Shown: in pieces, positions 1-11,420 of the stretch
Numbering within the stretch: the stretch's first letter is position 1
Layout: each line of letters starts with the position of its first letter
Notes under the pieces: model-generated
Databases searched by the model: none
What the model saw: only the letters and a program-made list of their open reading frames with translations
What the model was told of the DNA's origin: nothing
Made by a program: the position numbers and the translations under genes
From: Toxonevra muliebris
Taxonomy: Eukaryota; Arthropoda; Insecta; Diptera; Pallopteridae
DNA length: 64,000 nucleotides
Assembly: GCA_963691655.1 (NCBI GenBank)
Contig: CAVNUY010000015.1
Span: 1 to 64,000, forward strand
Direction of reading: 5' to 3'

Positions 1-205
1 AAATCCAACAGCTTATTTCCCTTGAAGTTACACTTGGTGCTCCCCCAGATAGTGTTCTGAGCATTGACGTCACAGCCCACTATTAGTCCTAAGCCATTTG
101 ATTCCGCGTATCGTTCGACTTCCATCAGCTCCCTCGTAGGAGGGGGCATATTAGAATCGTAGGGAAGGTAAGCTAAAATTGGTTCCTGCCGGCCGAAATC
201 CTCGA
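1..205 (-). pseudogene. LOA-clade LINE endonuclease fragment, inverted
   Basis: Read on the minus strand, this stretch gives an open apurinic-type endonuclease segment. It contains a YLPYD motif, a proline-rich PPPTRE segment and the catalytic-type block VGCDVNAQNTIWGST, matching the GCDANAH.WGST block of LOA/R1-type endonucleases. The rest of the same kind of element runs on the plus strand from about 206, so this 5' part is inverted relative to its reverse transcriptase. The element continues beyond the left window edge. Clade assignment rests on motif resemblance only. Confidence 0.7.
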
Positions 206-2960
206 AAAGCGGATTAGACACGATTCGGTGAGCTGGTCGAAGAAAGAATTCGCGTCGTTCCTAAACTCCGGACAATAGAGTCAATCGAGGAAGCCTCTAA
301 TACATTAAGGTGAATCTTCGCTGATTGCTATGAGATGGTGTGCGCGGAACGTAGGAGTAAGTAGACTAGGAAAGGCGGTCCCTTGGTGGAACGCTGAGCT
401 TTCGAAACTCCGGAAAAACTCCAGGAAGCTTCTAAATCGAGCCCTTAAATCTCGGTTGGAAGCGGACTAGACTGCCTACCGTCAGCTGTAAAAGGACTAT
501 AAGAAGAAGGTGAAATTTAAAACTGGACTCTTATAGAAATTTTTGCAGTGAAATGGTAGATCAGAAGGGTTCGGCAAAGCTATGCAAAGTTCTTCAAAGG
601 GACCGGACGGCTAAGTTGGACTCAATTCTGAAACCCGATGGCTCCTACACCAACTCTAGGTCAGAAGTTAATGACGTACTCCTTGCAAAGCATTTCCCGG
701 GTTGCAAGGTCAGGTTGGCTCCAGTACCAGAAGGCTCGACTGGTTTATAGCCTCTAAGATGGTTTATAGCTATTAAGATTTGTCTTTTCGTCATTCGATG
801 ACTTTAAGTCCCCTGGACCCGACGGCATTTCTCCAATCATGCCAAAGCGGGGAGGGAGAAATCTTATGCAGGTTCTGGAAAAGATCTTCACGGCTTGTCT
901 CGCTCACGGATATATTCCACGTCTTTGGCCCTCGATTAAAGTTGTTGATAACTACGCTCTACCGAAGAGTTTTGTACCGATAAGCTTGACATCGTTTTTG
1001 CTTAAAAGTCTGGAACGCATGGTCGAGAAGCACATCAGGCTGAAGGTTCTAAGCCAAAACCATCTCAATTCTCGACAACATGCTTATCAGAGTGGAAAAT
1101 CCTGTGAATCAGCTGAACAAGGGTTGGAAGCAAGGAACTATACCCTGGGAGTGTTTGTCGATATCGAAGGGGCTTTTGACAACGCTAACTTCGACTCGAT
1201 GTGCTCATCGGCCAGAGAATATGGTGTTGAAGAAATCGTCATTCGATGGATTCATACCATGCTATCCAAACGGCTGCTTATCACGAGGTTGAGGTTGAGA
1301 AAGGATGCCCCCAAGGGGGCGTACTCTCTCCTCTTCTATGGTGCTTCGTGGTGACGATGTGTGCGTACTAATCTCGGGACGGTCCTTACAGACGGTGTGC
1401 ATCAAAGTGCAAGAAGTCTTCCCAAGAAGGATGGCGTAAGGATGGAGTTACACTGCAGTTGTCTTCTGAAGTTAAATATTTAGGGGTAACCTTAGATTGC
1501 AAACTGTTGTGGAAGACGCAAGTCGAGCTGAAGGTCTAGCGTGCACTAAAGGTTTTCTGGCAGTGCTTTCGGCAAGGCTTGGGGTCTGAATACAGCTCTG
1601 GTATACTGGGTATACATTACTCTTGTGGGACCTATTGTCAAGTATACCTCTGTAGTATGGTGGAGACGAACTTTGGTTAAGTCCACAGTATCCGCTCTGA
1701 GCAGGCTTCAGAGAAGTGTGAGCCTGGGTATCGCTAGTGCAATGTGTACTATATCTGGTGATGCCCTCAATGCCTTGCTTGACTTGCTTCCTCTGGATCT
1801 TCAAATCCGTAAAGAAGCGATGAGAGCGGCCTACAGGCTCCGGTTAAATGGAGTTTGGCATGTCGAGGCGGATGTAGGGCGCAGTATGATATACCTCCAG
1901 TTGTCAGTACAGTGCCCATTGTTCTTGATGCCCGTGGACAATCATGTGTCTTACATCCGCTTCGGAAGAAGATATGAAGTCAAGTTCACGAAACGTGATC
2001 AATGGTTAAGTCCAGAGGTCGTACTCCGGGGTCTTCGTCATGTCTTCTATACCGACGGATTCAAAACCTCAAACGGTATTGGATCCAGTTGGTACTTGGA
2101 CGATGAGACCAAGTACTCTTTTTCTACTGGACAGATGGTTGTTAGTTATGTCTTATATGGGTTCCAGGACACTGTGGTATTGCAAGGAATGAACTAGCTG
2201 ATAAACTAGCTAATGAAGGCTCTGCAATTACACCAGAGGGTCCGAAACCTTTTCCTGGCGTCAGTTTTGGGGAGATCATGCGTTGGATCAACGATTTCGT
2301 GGGTTCTATCCATAGAGAAGATGGTCCGAGCTTGACTGCTGCAGAACCGCAAAGTGCTTCGTTAGAAAACCTAACAGGAAATCAGCGGAATTTCTTCTCA
2401 AACTGAAAAGAAAGGACCTGAGATTACTGGTGGGTGTCATCACGGGGCACAACACATGTGGTCAGCATATGACTAACATAGGCGTCATCACCGATCCAAT
2501 TTGCCAATCGTGTCTTGAGGACGACAATACTACAGAGCATTATCTTTGTAGCTGTCCAGCGTTCGCGAGAATGAGATTGAGGCTGTTGGGTAGTGATGTC
2601 TGGAGTATGAATAATGTCTATACTCTTCCTCTTCCTGAGCTTCCAAGGTTAATCAGTGAAACAAAGAATTTCGGGATTTGAGAGACCCTAGACCTTCCTT
2701 CTTCCCATTTATCCCCACATAACTTTCCTGTCTCTCTACTCTCTTCAACTGGTTCTATCCTTTTGTATAGCACAATGGTCCTCTTTGACTGAGTGCTGTG
2801 GTTAAGTCCAGCCCACCCACAACTCTAAACTCTAGGGTCTGTCCTGCTTTTTGTTGGATCAGAGTAAGCATATTTGACTCTGGAGAGTTGAGAGACGAAC
2901 ACCTGAGCTCTTTGTCACCGCAGGATCTGTACAAGGTAAAATAAAAAAAATTACATATTG
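206..2960 (+). pseudogene. Degenerate LOA-clade non-LTR retrotransposon (RT, RNase H, C-terminal finger, 3' UTR)
   Basis: Pieces of one LINE ORF2 appear in order across shifting frames. They are a PWWNAEL linker (about 380), a HFPGC segment (690), RT blocks SLTSFLLKSLERMV (980-1020) and VDIEGAFDN (1160), a PQGGVLSP-type block (1310), a remnant of the DD active site (about 1353), RNase H pieces (TDGFKTSNG at 2052, a PGHCGI.RNELADKLA block at 2165-2215) and a CX2C...HX4C motif (2500-2560). The YA of YADD is lost through a short deletion at about 1350. A 3' UTR follows, with an A-rich end at about 2940-2950. Many stops and frameshifts make it inactive. The 3' end matches the minus-strand fragment at 30355-30551, showing a repeated family. 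It lies inside ci intron 5. Confidence 0.8.
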
Positions 2961-4085
2961 GCCCCGCGCATACCAAAATTATGGGTTTTTCGTTATATCA
3001 GGGTAGTTAATTTATTCTTTTTTTCAAAATATAAATAAAATTTATTGCGGTAGCGTTGATGTTGATCGGAGTTGTAGTGCCGATTAAGGCTCTGTGTTGG
3101 AATACCGATATTAGCCGCTGTGACCGCCATGGCTGGAGCGCTATGTACCGTTATGGCTGTCCGTTTGAGCAACTTCGGGGAAGTGGACCGATTTGAACAA
3201 TGGCAAGGCAGCTTGCCTGAGGTTAAGATCCCAGCTCTCGTCTCCGAGTCTCGCGGGAGAATAGCTGCCAGAAGCCTCTCTTATTTATTTACACTTTTTT
3301 AGTTTTATACTTTTTTGTGGATCTGCTGATCCCTAGTTTAACTAAGGCAGTGCAAGTGCAAAACTTATTTTTAGCGTTTTGTAAGCCACAGCGTTACTTA
3401 AGCTGACGAGTCAGCCAAGATAAAACTCCCTGATAAATTCGATAAACGTTTTGAAACGTGGCTCACTTTCGTTCCAAAATTCACAAATTTAAAATTTTGC
3501 AATTTTTCCCCCTAACAACACTATGTCAAATGAAACCTAATCCGATCAAATCAAGCATGAAAATATGGGATGTTCCACCTTTGAATCCCAGTTTCCCTGA
3601 AATTCCTGGTAGCGTAGATTCTATTTACACCGGTCAGCCTACAGGCAGCTGTGATGACGAATCACGAAACGATATTTTATTGACGTTATCCAACAACTTC
3701 CAATAAATACGTAGACGACACAAATCAGAGATGAAATTGTAGAGTATATTTATTGGCTTCAGCAGTAATTCACTCAATTTTCCAAACTCTCTCTCTGCTT
3801 TGTCCATGTTTTACTATTGGACGTCACTTTGTTTTGTTTTTGCTTCCATTTACATTTTTTGAATTTCGTACCGCATCACTCGAAGCATGCGCAGTTCACA
3901 ATTACAAGAAATAAACAACTGCACAGGTGATCAGTGAGCTTTGTTTGTTTATCCTTTATAACTTTACTTACTCACTTACTTAGTTGACAATTCAACTAAT
4001 GATAAGTCTTGGCCGCCTCAATGGAGCTTCCTCAATCGCCCCTGCTTAGGCGGCTGACCCCAGTGGTAAGGCTAAGTACAGTGGA
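2961..4085. other. Intronic stretch without a recognised gene
   Basis: Two short open frames (3120-3302 and 3458-3706, plus strand) show no domain I recognise. Base composition between 3050 and 3300 is richer in G+C than the surroundings, which suggests another transposon remnant. I cannot name it. Confidence 0.5.
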
Positions 4086-4089
4086 TCGA

Positions 4090-4563
4090 ATAAAACACCT
4101 TCCTAGTTGGAGCGGTTTCTTCCATTCGATCAACATGGTCAGCCAGCGAACCGCTTGACTACGTCAATGTCGGCGTACAGCCCATGGTTCAATCTTAGAT
4201 CTTCCGGAGTATCTCCCTCTCGAACGCTTCTAACCGCCTCTCATCATTGGTTGTCAATGTCTACGTCTCAGTGCCATACATTAGGACGAAAAGGATATGA
4301 GACTTATAGAGCATTATTTTTGTCCATCGAGAGAGGGCTCTGCTTCTCAATTGCCTACTCTGTCCTTACTAACACCTGTTAGCAAGAGTTATTCTCCCCT
4401 TGATCACAAGGCTGATATTATTGTTGTTGTTGATCCTGCATCCTAAGTAGACGAAATCCTTGACGGCTTCAAAAGTATAATTGTCAGCACTGACATTTTG
4501 TCCAAGACGCCGTGACCCACGTTTGAGAATGATATCGCGTGCTGGGACTAATGCCGGCATCAC
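4090..4563 (-). pseudogene. RTE-like LINE reverse transcriptase remnant
   Basis: The minus strand carries the palm/thumb end of a LINE reverse transcriptase. A segment reading NYTFEAVKDFVYLG, then IKGRITLANRC (4369-4500), is followed in another frame by MYGTET.TLTTNDERRLEAF and REILRKI (about 4180-4290). These blocks (VYLG, RITLANR, YG.E.WTLT, ERRL..FER..LRKI) are typical of RTE-type and related elements in insects. Stops and a frameshift interrupt it. No endonuclease or intact active site is visible, so it is a dead 5'-truncated fragment. Confidence 0.65.
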
Positions 4564-5153
4564 GACACTCTAGTTGAAGATAGTGCAGAGATGTCGATGC
4601 TTGCAGCTCTAATTATTTTCTCTTGAAGAAGTCGCGCCAAAGAGAATAACCTTTTTTGAAACCTTTTTTGTTATTAAATGGCGCGAAGAGTTATGTTCCG
4701 ATTTTCATTGTTCTGATGGTGTGTTTGTCAGTCTGATTTTGCACAAGACGAACGAGCTTTGCAGGGATACGAAAACTAGACATTAAGCGCATACAAGTGA
4801 ACCCTGATCGTGCTGTCGAAGCACGATTGCCACTTTAGTACAATTCTACTAAAACTGGTAAATTTTTTTTTCATTTTTCTGCTCTTGGTACATCGGTACT
4901 CTTTTTTCAAATTTGGTACATTCTGTGCTTAGCTTTTATAGTAATTAAAAATTGTTATATATTGTTTTTATATTTTCAAAATGCAAAATTTCAATCTTTT
5001 TAAATACTAAAAAGGGTGTCACTGTATGAGCTCAAAATGTACAATCCGAAAAAAGTAACAACTCTGAAATATGAAAATTTATACATATACATCGATTTAT
5101 TTATTTATATTAAAAAGCTTATACCTATAATATAATTGTATATATTGCTCATT
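4564..5153. other. AT-rich intronic stretch
   Basis: No coding signal or RNA gene recognised. Only short poly-T and poly-A tracts are seen. Confidence 0.5.
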
Positions 5154-5155
5154 TA

Positions 5156-5364
5156 CTAAAAGACTGTCATAACTCCAGAAAACGTGTTTAAAGTTTTCAA
5201 TTGACTCCCACTTTGCAGAAAAAAGAAGTAATCTTATAATTCTCACGCGCAGAGTATGCAAGATATTAATATAAAATTTTTACACAATATGCAGTGTGAT
5301 ATAATGAATAATTCTGCATAATTAACTCAAAAATCATGTTTTTTTACTTATGACAGCCTTTTAG
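5156..5364. mobile_element. Short MITE with TA target sites
   Basis: The ends are inverted copies of CTAAAAG(A/G)CTGTCATAA, and a TA dinucleotide flanks each side (5154-5155 and 5365-5366). That is the signature of a Tc1/mariner-type non-autonomous element. It is about 209 bp long and has no coding capacity. Confidence 0.75.
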
Positions 5365-5439
5365 TATACTATTTTGCAGTGGCACTGACTACTATGGTCT
5401 TCGGTCAAATTAATTATTATTATTTATTGTTTTGTTTAT

Positions 5440-6190
5440 GTTTTCTTTTTCTTGATTTGCTTAAATGAGGAAGGAACAGGTGCAGGAGTATCTGGTCTGA
5501 GGATAAAATACTCTGAGCCCATGGGTGGATACACCAGTATCTTTCAAGCTGAAATATACGTAATTGATAGATGTGCATACCTTAATCTTAAGCGTAACTA
5601 TCGGAACCAAAACATTGCGATCCTAACAGATAGCTAAGCTGTTATCAATGCACTTAAATCTCACCCTGTCACCTCAGAACTGGAGATGGAGTGCCTTGAT
5701 AAATTAAATACGCTTAGGTTATATAATTGGGTTTGGATCCTTTGGGTTCCGGGTCATATTGGGATTAAAGGGAATGAATAGCAAAGAAAGCAGCATCAAC
5801 TTCTTTCATAGGTTCGAAGCCATTCTGCGAAATAGGTAAAGGAACACTCTCTATTCTAATTAAGAAAGAAGAAGAAAATCAAAGGAAATTATACTGGGAA
5901 TACAGACCAGAACTAGAGCATTCGAAAGCACTATTAGGAACCTATAACCTAAAACGCTTCAAGGAATGTATGAGTTTGTCAAAGAATAGTCTTAAAATCA
6001 TTACAGGAATTCTAACACGTCATTGTTGGTTGAATTATCACCTAACAAAACTCGGAATTACATCTAATGAATCATGTAGGTTTTGCAGAGAAAATGGGAA
6101 ATCTGCGAAGTACATCTTAGAACAGTGCCCCACACTTATGCATATTCGTAAAAGAAATCTTAGCTCCAAAGAAGTAGTGGAGGTATGATA
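5440..6190 (+). pseudogene. LOA-clade LINE 3' fragment (RNase H and C-terminal finger)
   Basis: The first open segment (5452-5637) reads GTGAG...IKYSEPMG, then FQAEI and ILTDS. It closely resembles the RNase H part of the element at 54360-54570. A broken VPGHIGIKGNE block follows (about 5745-5780). The C-terminal segment (5970-6188) has GILTRHCWLN and a CRFC...ILEQC cysteine motif. Stops occur after TDS and after KGNE. It is probably a diverged copy of the LOA family at 51372-55303, 5' truncated and dead. Confidence 0.75.
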
Positions 6191-6374
6191 GATTCAAAAA
6201 CCACAAAAATCAGTCCTGGGGTTGCAGAGCGACCCAACCCCCCTCCCCCTCCCAAAAAATCCCCTTTCTGGTGAAAAAAGTTTTTTTTACTACAAAAAAA
6301 AAAGCTTGAGTGATTTACTAAAAAAAAGGTTTCTAGTAATTTTTTGTATATGTCATAGTTTTTGAGATATTCAA

Positions 6375-6630
6375 TAGCTGTGTTTTATTCGCCAGTCAGT
6401 ATAACATGTGTGAATAAAACGACCAAGTTGTCAAGTCTTTTTTCGTTATAATGTTATTCACAATGAATAATATGGTTTTAACTTATTTTCACCGCCAGTC
6501 ATTTCAAATATTTTCCTTTTTTGTTTTGTCATGCTTCTTGTTCCGCTATTAGCAGTTCACAATACAATTTGATATATTATCGCTGCTAGTTATACATAAC
6601 TAGAAGCAAGTGGCGAATAAAACGCAGCTA
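6375..6630. mobile_element. hAT-type MITE with 8-bp target duplication
   Basis: The terminal inverted repeats read TAGCTGTGTTTTATTCGCCA and TAGCTGCGTTTTATTCGCCA (second one on the minus strand). The 8-bp flanks are atattcaa (6367-6374) and atatttaa (6631-6638), matching at 7 of 8 bases. The 256-bp element has no open frame. An 8-bp duplication fits the hAT superfamily. Confidence 0.8.
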
Positions 6631-7117
6631 ATATTTAAGAAATTGCTAATTTAGTACTTTGGAAGTACTGTGAATGTGCGCGCATCTTTATTTGAACTTT
6701 TGCGTGCGGAGCATATAGGAATTACTCGAAAACCAAACAAGCTACGAAGAAAAACCAAAATGAATTTTGAAGGGGATATAAAGTACAAAATCCTCTGCTA
6801 TTTTCATTGACTACGGATGATTTTTAGTATATAAACATAATAATATAGTATAGTTGCCTGTTGGTTTTTGCTACTTTAACTATTTGCAGGCCTAATAAAA
6901 ATAACTGGTTTCACCATATGTTATAAATTTACTATCTTTTAGTTCAAGACATTACTTAACGAAGCTTTTTTACATATTGTTAAAAAAATAATTTTATTAG
7001 CTTTAAATGTTATAACAAATAGACTGAAACAAGCCATGTTGACCATCGGGACCGAATCACCCTGCACTTATACTTTAATTTACCAGCACAGATATGTAAA
7101 ATTTATATGTATCTCAC

Positions 7118-7282
7118 CTCATTGCTGTGTGTACGATTCTGATGTTTAGCTCGATCGCTTGCATTGCTAAATGCTTTACTACAGCCAGGATACTCGCACG
7201 TGTAAGGTTTTTCTCCAGTATGTGAACGTAAATGCGTTTTAAGATTCTCTAAGCGTGAATATGCTTTGCAACAACCTTCAAA
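7118..7282 (-). CDS. ci: cubitus interruptus coding exon 5 (zinc fingers 3-4)
   Basis: This 165-nt exon encodes 55 residues (511-565 of the window-derived protein). It completes finger 3, begun by the last residues of exon 4, and contains all of finger 4 (C and H ligands in TCEYPGC ... HQNRTH). The Gli-type linker HTGEKPYTC and the [17 protein letters not shown] block are diagnostic of Ci/Gli. The acceptor is CAG just right of 7282 and the donor GTGAG just left of 7118. Both junctions are in phase 0. Ci is the transcription factor of the Hedgehog pathway and binds DNA mainly through fingers 4 and 5. Finger 5 is not encoded in the remaining 7.1 kb to the left, so it lies beyond the window. Confidence 0.97.
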
Positions 7283-7353
7283 CTGTAAGAAATATTTATT
7301 TCAAGCTTATTTTCATTTTATACAAGAGCTTCAGTTTATTATTGTATACTCAC

Positions 7354-7827
7354 CGTGCATTTATGTGGCTTTTCGCCCGTATGTCTGCGCATGTGCACCA
7401 CTAGCATATACTGAGCTTTAAATGGTTTTTCACCACGTGAACAATCTTCCCATCGACATACAAATGCCTTCTTGTTAGTTTGAATATGATCGTTATTGAT
7501 GTGCTTGACAAGTTCCTCTTGCGTCATGAATTCTATGCCACAGTTGCGCCAATGACAGTTGGTTTCAATGAAGTCTCCAGGTTCATCTTTGATATCTGTT
7601 GTGTCGACAATGGGACACTCAATGTCCGTATGAGGTGTTGTTGTTGTGGCAGATCCACATTGAATATGATTATTATATGACACAGAAGCATTTTGCGAGG
7701 CTTTGCCACGCTGGCGACGTGTGAGCATATTTGCCGAAGCACTATCGGCTTCTACTTGTCCTACGCCGCTGGAGGTTGATGAAGGTTGCTCTAATTTTGA
7801 TTTTCCGGATGATAAGTCTTCATAACT
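7354..7827 (-). CDS. ci: cubitus interruptus coding exon 4 (zinc fingers 1-2)
   Basis: This 474-nt exon encodes residues 353-510, phase 0 at both ends. It begins with a Ser-rich segment (SYEDLSSGK, then a QVEADSAS motif), carries the conserved [13 protein letters not shown] stretch, then C2H2 finger 1 (about 443-466, CHWRNC...HINNDH) and finger 2 (about 476-501, CRWEDC...HMRRH). It ends in [10 protein letters not shown], the first half of finger 3. The donor on the minus strand is G|GTGAGT at 7353 and the acceptor is TTTAG at 7828. Fingers 1-2 of Gli proteins make few DNA contacts but take part in protein contacts, including Sufu and processing factors. The frame is open throughout and sequence conservation with Drosophila Ci is very high. 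That identity is from memory of the family, not a search. Confidence 0.97.
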
Positions 7828-7880
7828 CTAAATAAGATCAAGATGTATTATAAGTAAAGATAGTTTAATATATATTTTAC

Positions 7881-8530
7881 CGTTTGTTTGGTCACTAAAT
7901 TTGCCGCTGTGACACTAATATTATTAGCATCATTTCCGTTTGACAAACAGCTATTTGGACAAACTCTCTCACATCTACTATTATTAGCGGAGGCATTATT
8001 AGCAGCAGCAGCTACAGCTGCTGACTGCAACGGATGTACATGCCCTATTGAGAACATACTAGCAGCTGCCTGATGAGATGGAAGTGGATGTAAAAGGCCT
8101 GCGCTTGCACGCAACAAATGTGCCTGCAATTGTTGTAAATGCGGCGTCATGGTATTGTGCATGGGACTTATTGTGCCCGCTGATAAATGTCCATACGACC
8201 CACTAACAGCGCTAGCACAAGACCCATTCATTATGGTTGCCAGAGAATTGGGAGAAAATCGGATCATAGAGTTTATATCGAACGAATCGGAATAAGGTGA
8301 AGAGGACAACGCTCGCTTTCGGCTAATACTAGCACGTATACTTCCTGGTCGTGGATTATTTAAACGTGCACTGTCAAAACTAAAATGAAAATCGGTACTA
8401 TCTAATGATCCAGCTGCGACTGCAGGATGTAGATCACTTAATGAAGCAATAGCACGTGCGCCGAGAGAATCACTCGAGCTTAGTCCAAGGCCCGTTAAAT
8501 TAAATGTAGGTGCACAGTTTGAATACGGAT
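7881..8530 (-). CDS. ci: cubitus interruptus coding exon 3 (Sufu-binding region)
   Basis: This 650-nt exon encodes residues 136-352. It starts inside a codon (phase 1) so that the G ending exon 2 makes Asp of DPYSNC. Conserved landmarks in order are STDFHFS, RPGSIRASISRKRALSSSPY, SDSFDINSMIRFSPNS, then the SYGH motif, which is the known Sufu-binding motif of Gli/Ci proteins. After that comes an Ala/His/Gln-rich low-complexity part (QLQAHLLRASAGLL). The acceptor was chosen at 8531-8532. The alternative AG at 8534-8535 would add three bases and change Asp to a stop-containing or altered join. The donor is at 7880. Confidence 0.96.
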
Positions 8531-8602
8531 CTACTATTTTAAAAATAAAATAAATTAGCTATATATGTCATATTACATGTATGTATCTATTTGAAATTTT
8601 AC

Positions 8603-8970
8603 CATGAAATGACGCTGTAGGACTTGCCCGCTGTAATGAATATAAATGTTCCATGTAACCGGGAATCCTATATGCTGGATGGAAATCGTGTTGCTGCGTT
8701 GGTCCAACCGCATTGTGTGCATGGTGATGTGCGCCTCCCAAAGTGGTTTGCCCATTTCCGACTGCATGGCTGGTGATATTACAATCATTAGTCCCATTTG
8801 AAATCGTCTGACTTGTACTGGCAATTGAGCTGTTTGTAGTATTACCATTAATTATGTTATTGCCAACAGATACTGCAGTTGGTTGAAGGGGAAGAGGTGA
8901 TGGTAAAACTGTTGCGCCAGCAGCTATTGCTGCTGCGCGTCTTGAAGCTAGGAACTGTAACTCGGAATAA
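8603..8970 (-). CDS. ci: cubitus interruptus coding exon 2 (N-terminal region)
   Basis: This 368-nt exon encodes residues 13-135 plus the first base of codon 136. It begins with the last base of an Ala codon, then YSELQFLASRRAAA, which is the conserved Ci N-terminus. An Asn/Ser/Thr-rich spacer, a histidine run (AHHHAHN) and the conserved block HDFHPAYRIPGYMEHLYSLQR follow. The acceptor is TTTTCAG at 8971-8972 and the donor GTAAAA is at 8601-8602. The N-terminal part of Ci contributes to repression and to interaction with the Costal2/Fused/Sufu complex in the cytoplasm. The 5' partner exon is 36 kb away at 45111-45148. Confidence 0.96.
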
Positions 8971-8972
8971 CT

Positions 8973-9740
8973 GAAAATAAAATATAGAAAAAAATAAAGT
9001 AATTTACTTTAATATACATATAATGACAGATCTACGGGGGGAGGAAGGTTCGAGTACAAATCCCTCATGAAGAACGTGAAATTTTTTCAACGAATTTTCG
9101 AAAAAGATGCCATGGGAAAGTAATTTAATCAAAGTATTGATCGTACAAACTTTTAATCAGAATAATGGAGCATCAAATAAAATAAAAAATTCTTTGAAAA
9201 CACTGTCCTACAGAAATCAAATTTTTTAAAATAATAATGTTCTGAAAGTGGGTAGGTCTCAGAAAAATGTACACGTGTTTCAGTGTTTTAAAAGTTTACA
9301 TTAAGTTTATATGTTTTTTTTTTAATTATTTTTGAAATTTAGAATTTTTGGCAGGCAATTAAACTAAGTTTCTGATGTTCAGTATTCTTATAATAAAATT
9401 GTGTGAAAAATATTTCTTTGGAGCATGTTAACTTTCTTTGAATCTTTTTAAAAGATTGTAAATCTTGTGAAAAAAAGAAAAAACAAAACATAAAGGAAAG
9501 AGATATGGGGTGAATAAAAATTCTAAGTGCCTTGAAAATGGAACATTTTCCATAAAACTCAAATTCCGGAGCCTCGAAATTCATTTTAGACCAATGACGT
9601 GGAAGAACTTTTTGTTCGTAATGACAAGAGGAATCATAATTTCGAAGGCGCGGTATCGAAAATTTTAGTCCATACAAACCGCCCCGGTGTGACCCTTTGT
9701 TCCTCCGTGGTACCTTAGGACACATATATATATATAAATC
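8973..9740. other. Intronic stretch, no gene seen
   Basis: AT-rich sequence next to ci exon 2. The minus-strand open frame at 9339-9725 has no recognisable domain and is judged chance. A short (TA)n run lies at 9723-9737, directly before the R1-like element. Confidence 0.5.
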
Positions 9741-9759
9741 GCCCCGGCCTAGTGTACAT

Positions 9760-11420
9760 GTTCATGGAAACTGTGAAGGCTCTGGCCCATAGAAACCGTT
9801 ATCTACGTGAGAGCGAAGTATACAACTGATACGAAGGAAGCGAAAGCGGGAGGCGACACGATGCATACGTTGCAATCGGATATACAATCATACATACACA
9901 AGTACAATTCGTGTTTAAAAGAAGGAGTTTTCCCGAAGATATGGAAGTTACAGAAACTAGTGCTTATTCCATAGGGTTCTATCCCATTTAGCGACACAGC
10001 TGGTAAAATCTTGAAACGAATAATTGGAAACAGGCTGGAGGCAGCTGTTGATAATGCTGGAGGGTTATCAGCGCAGCAGTATGGATTCCGCAAAGCTCGC
10101 TTCACTGTAGATGTCATTACAGCTGTAAAAGACATTGCGCAAAAAGCAATCGAAAGTACCCGGTAGCTATACGGTAGCAAAGAGTATTGCCTCATAGCTA
10201 CACTTGACGTAAAGAACGCGTTCAACACTGCAAACTGGGATGAAATTACCAATGCGTTGGTGCAGTTTCAAGACCCTGGATATATCCGGAACATCATTGG
10301 AAGTTATTTTAGCGATAGAGTGCTCCTCTACAAAACTGATGATGACACCAAAAAATATAGAGTATCTGGTGGAGCCCCTCAAGGTTCCGTACTAGGCCCA
10401 GTATTATGAAATCTTATGTACGATGGAGTACTTTGACTCAACCTGTCAGAAGGGGCTAAAATTATCGGTTTTGCTGACGACATTGCCATTGTAGTTGTTG
10501 CGAAATTTCTTGGTGAAGCTGAATCAACTTACAACCGAGCGGTCGAAATAGTGAAAGAATGGCAATGCTTAAGTGGACTTACGCTAGCGGGTTACAAAAC
10601 AGAAGCTGTATTAATAAATAGTCGAAAAAAGGTCGAAACCACGAGGATATTAGTCGGTGGACAAGTAATGGGTACCTTAAGTATCTAGGCATTACAATAG
10701 ACCACAGATTATATCTCAAACAACATTTGATATACGCAAACACAAAAGCAACCGGAGCAGAGACGTTTCTGACGTGAATAATGATGAACATAATGGGTTC
10801 TAAGCCGAACCGCAGAAAACTGCTTGCCAGTATGGTAACCTCAATCCTGATTTATGCAGCTTCAATATGGGTCGGAGCTATGAACTGCAGCTTTTACTTC
10901 ATAATAAAATCAACATATCGGCTGAGTGCTCTCAGAAAATACTGTGCATTCCGTACTGTGTCTGAGGACGCCGTCCTGGTTATCGCTGAAATGTTACCAA
11001 TAGCACTCCTCGCAGCTGAAGCAGCAAACATCAAAAACAATTTAGGTGGGAAAGCGATCCTAAATACCCGCAAGACAACAAAAGAGCGCTGTGTGCATAC
11101 ATGGCAAAACTTTTGGGATTATTCCTTTAAAGGATGTTTCGAGATGGCTAAATCGAGGACATGGACTGGTAGACTGCTACTTGACCCCAATACTGACAGG
11201 ACACGGACATGACAATCCGTTTTGCACCCAGTGTGCACCGAACGTAATTGAAGACGCATATCACGTTTTCTTTGTCTGCAACATGGCAACTACAATTATA
11301 AAAAAACTACACTGCGCAATGGCGCAGATCGTTATGAAGAAGCAATAGACCGTCCCCCCTCCGTGAAGTAATGCCTAAAGGGTAGTACCACGGAAAAAGT
11401 GAAACGGAGCTCGAGTGCGG
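9760..11420 (+). pseudogene. R1-clade LINE fragment (RT and C-terminal finger)
   Basis: RT blocks occur in order: GVFPKIWKLQKLVLIP (9923), DTAGKILKRIIGNRLE (9988), QQYGFRK (10078), TLDVKNAFNTANW (10202), SGGAPQGSVLGP (10369) and the active site GFADDIAIVV (10470). The thumb follows with a IYAASIW block (10850), and the C-terminus has TGHGHDNPFCTQC...HVFFVC (11197-11280), a CX2C...HX4C motif. The PQGSVLGPLLWN and DGVL pattern is typical of R1-clade elements. The FADD active site survives, but there are stops, frameshifts and a deletion after VLIP that removes the usual SYRPLCLL block. No endonuclease is present, so it is 5' truncated. Confidence 0.8.

Noticed and set aside
3458..3706. 82-codon frame with Pro-rich part
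   Set aside because: Could be a remnant, but nothing identifiable; left unnamed.
8531..8535. Alternative ci exon 3 acceptor at 8534-8535
   Set aside because: It would begin the exon with TAG after the split codon and lose the conserved DPY join; the AG at 8531-8532 restores it.
9339..9725. 128-codon minus-strand frame in ci intron 1
   Set aside because: Low-complexity Phe/Lys-rich translation of AT-rich DNA, no domain, no splice partner in ci.
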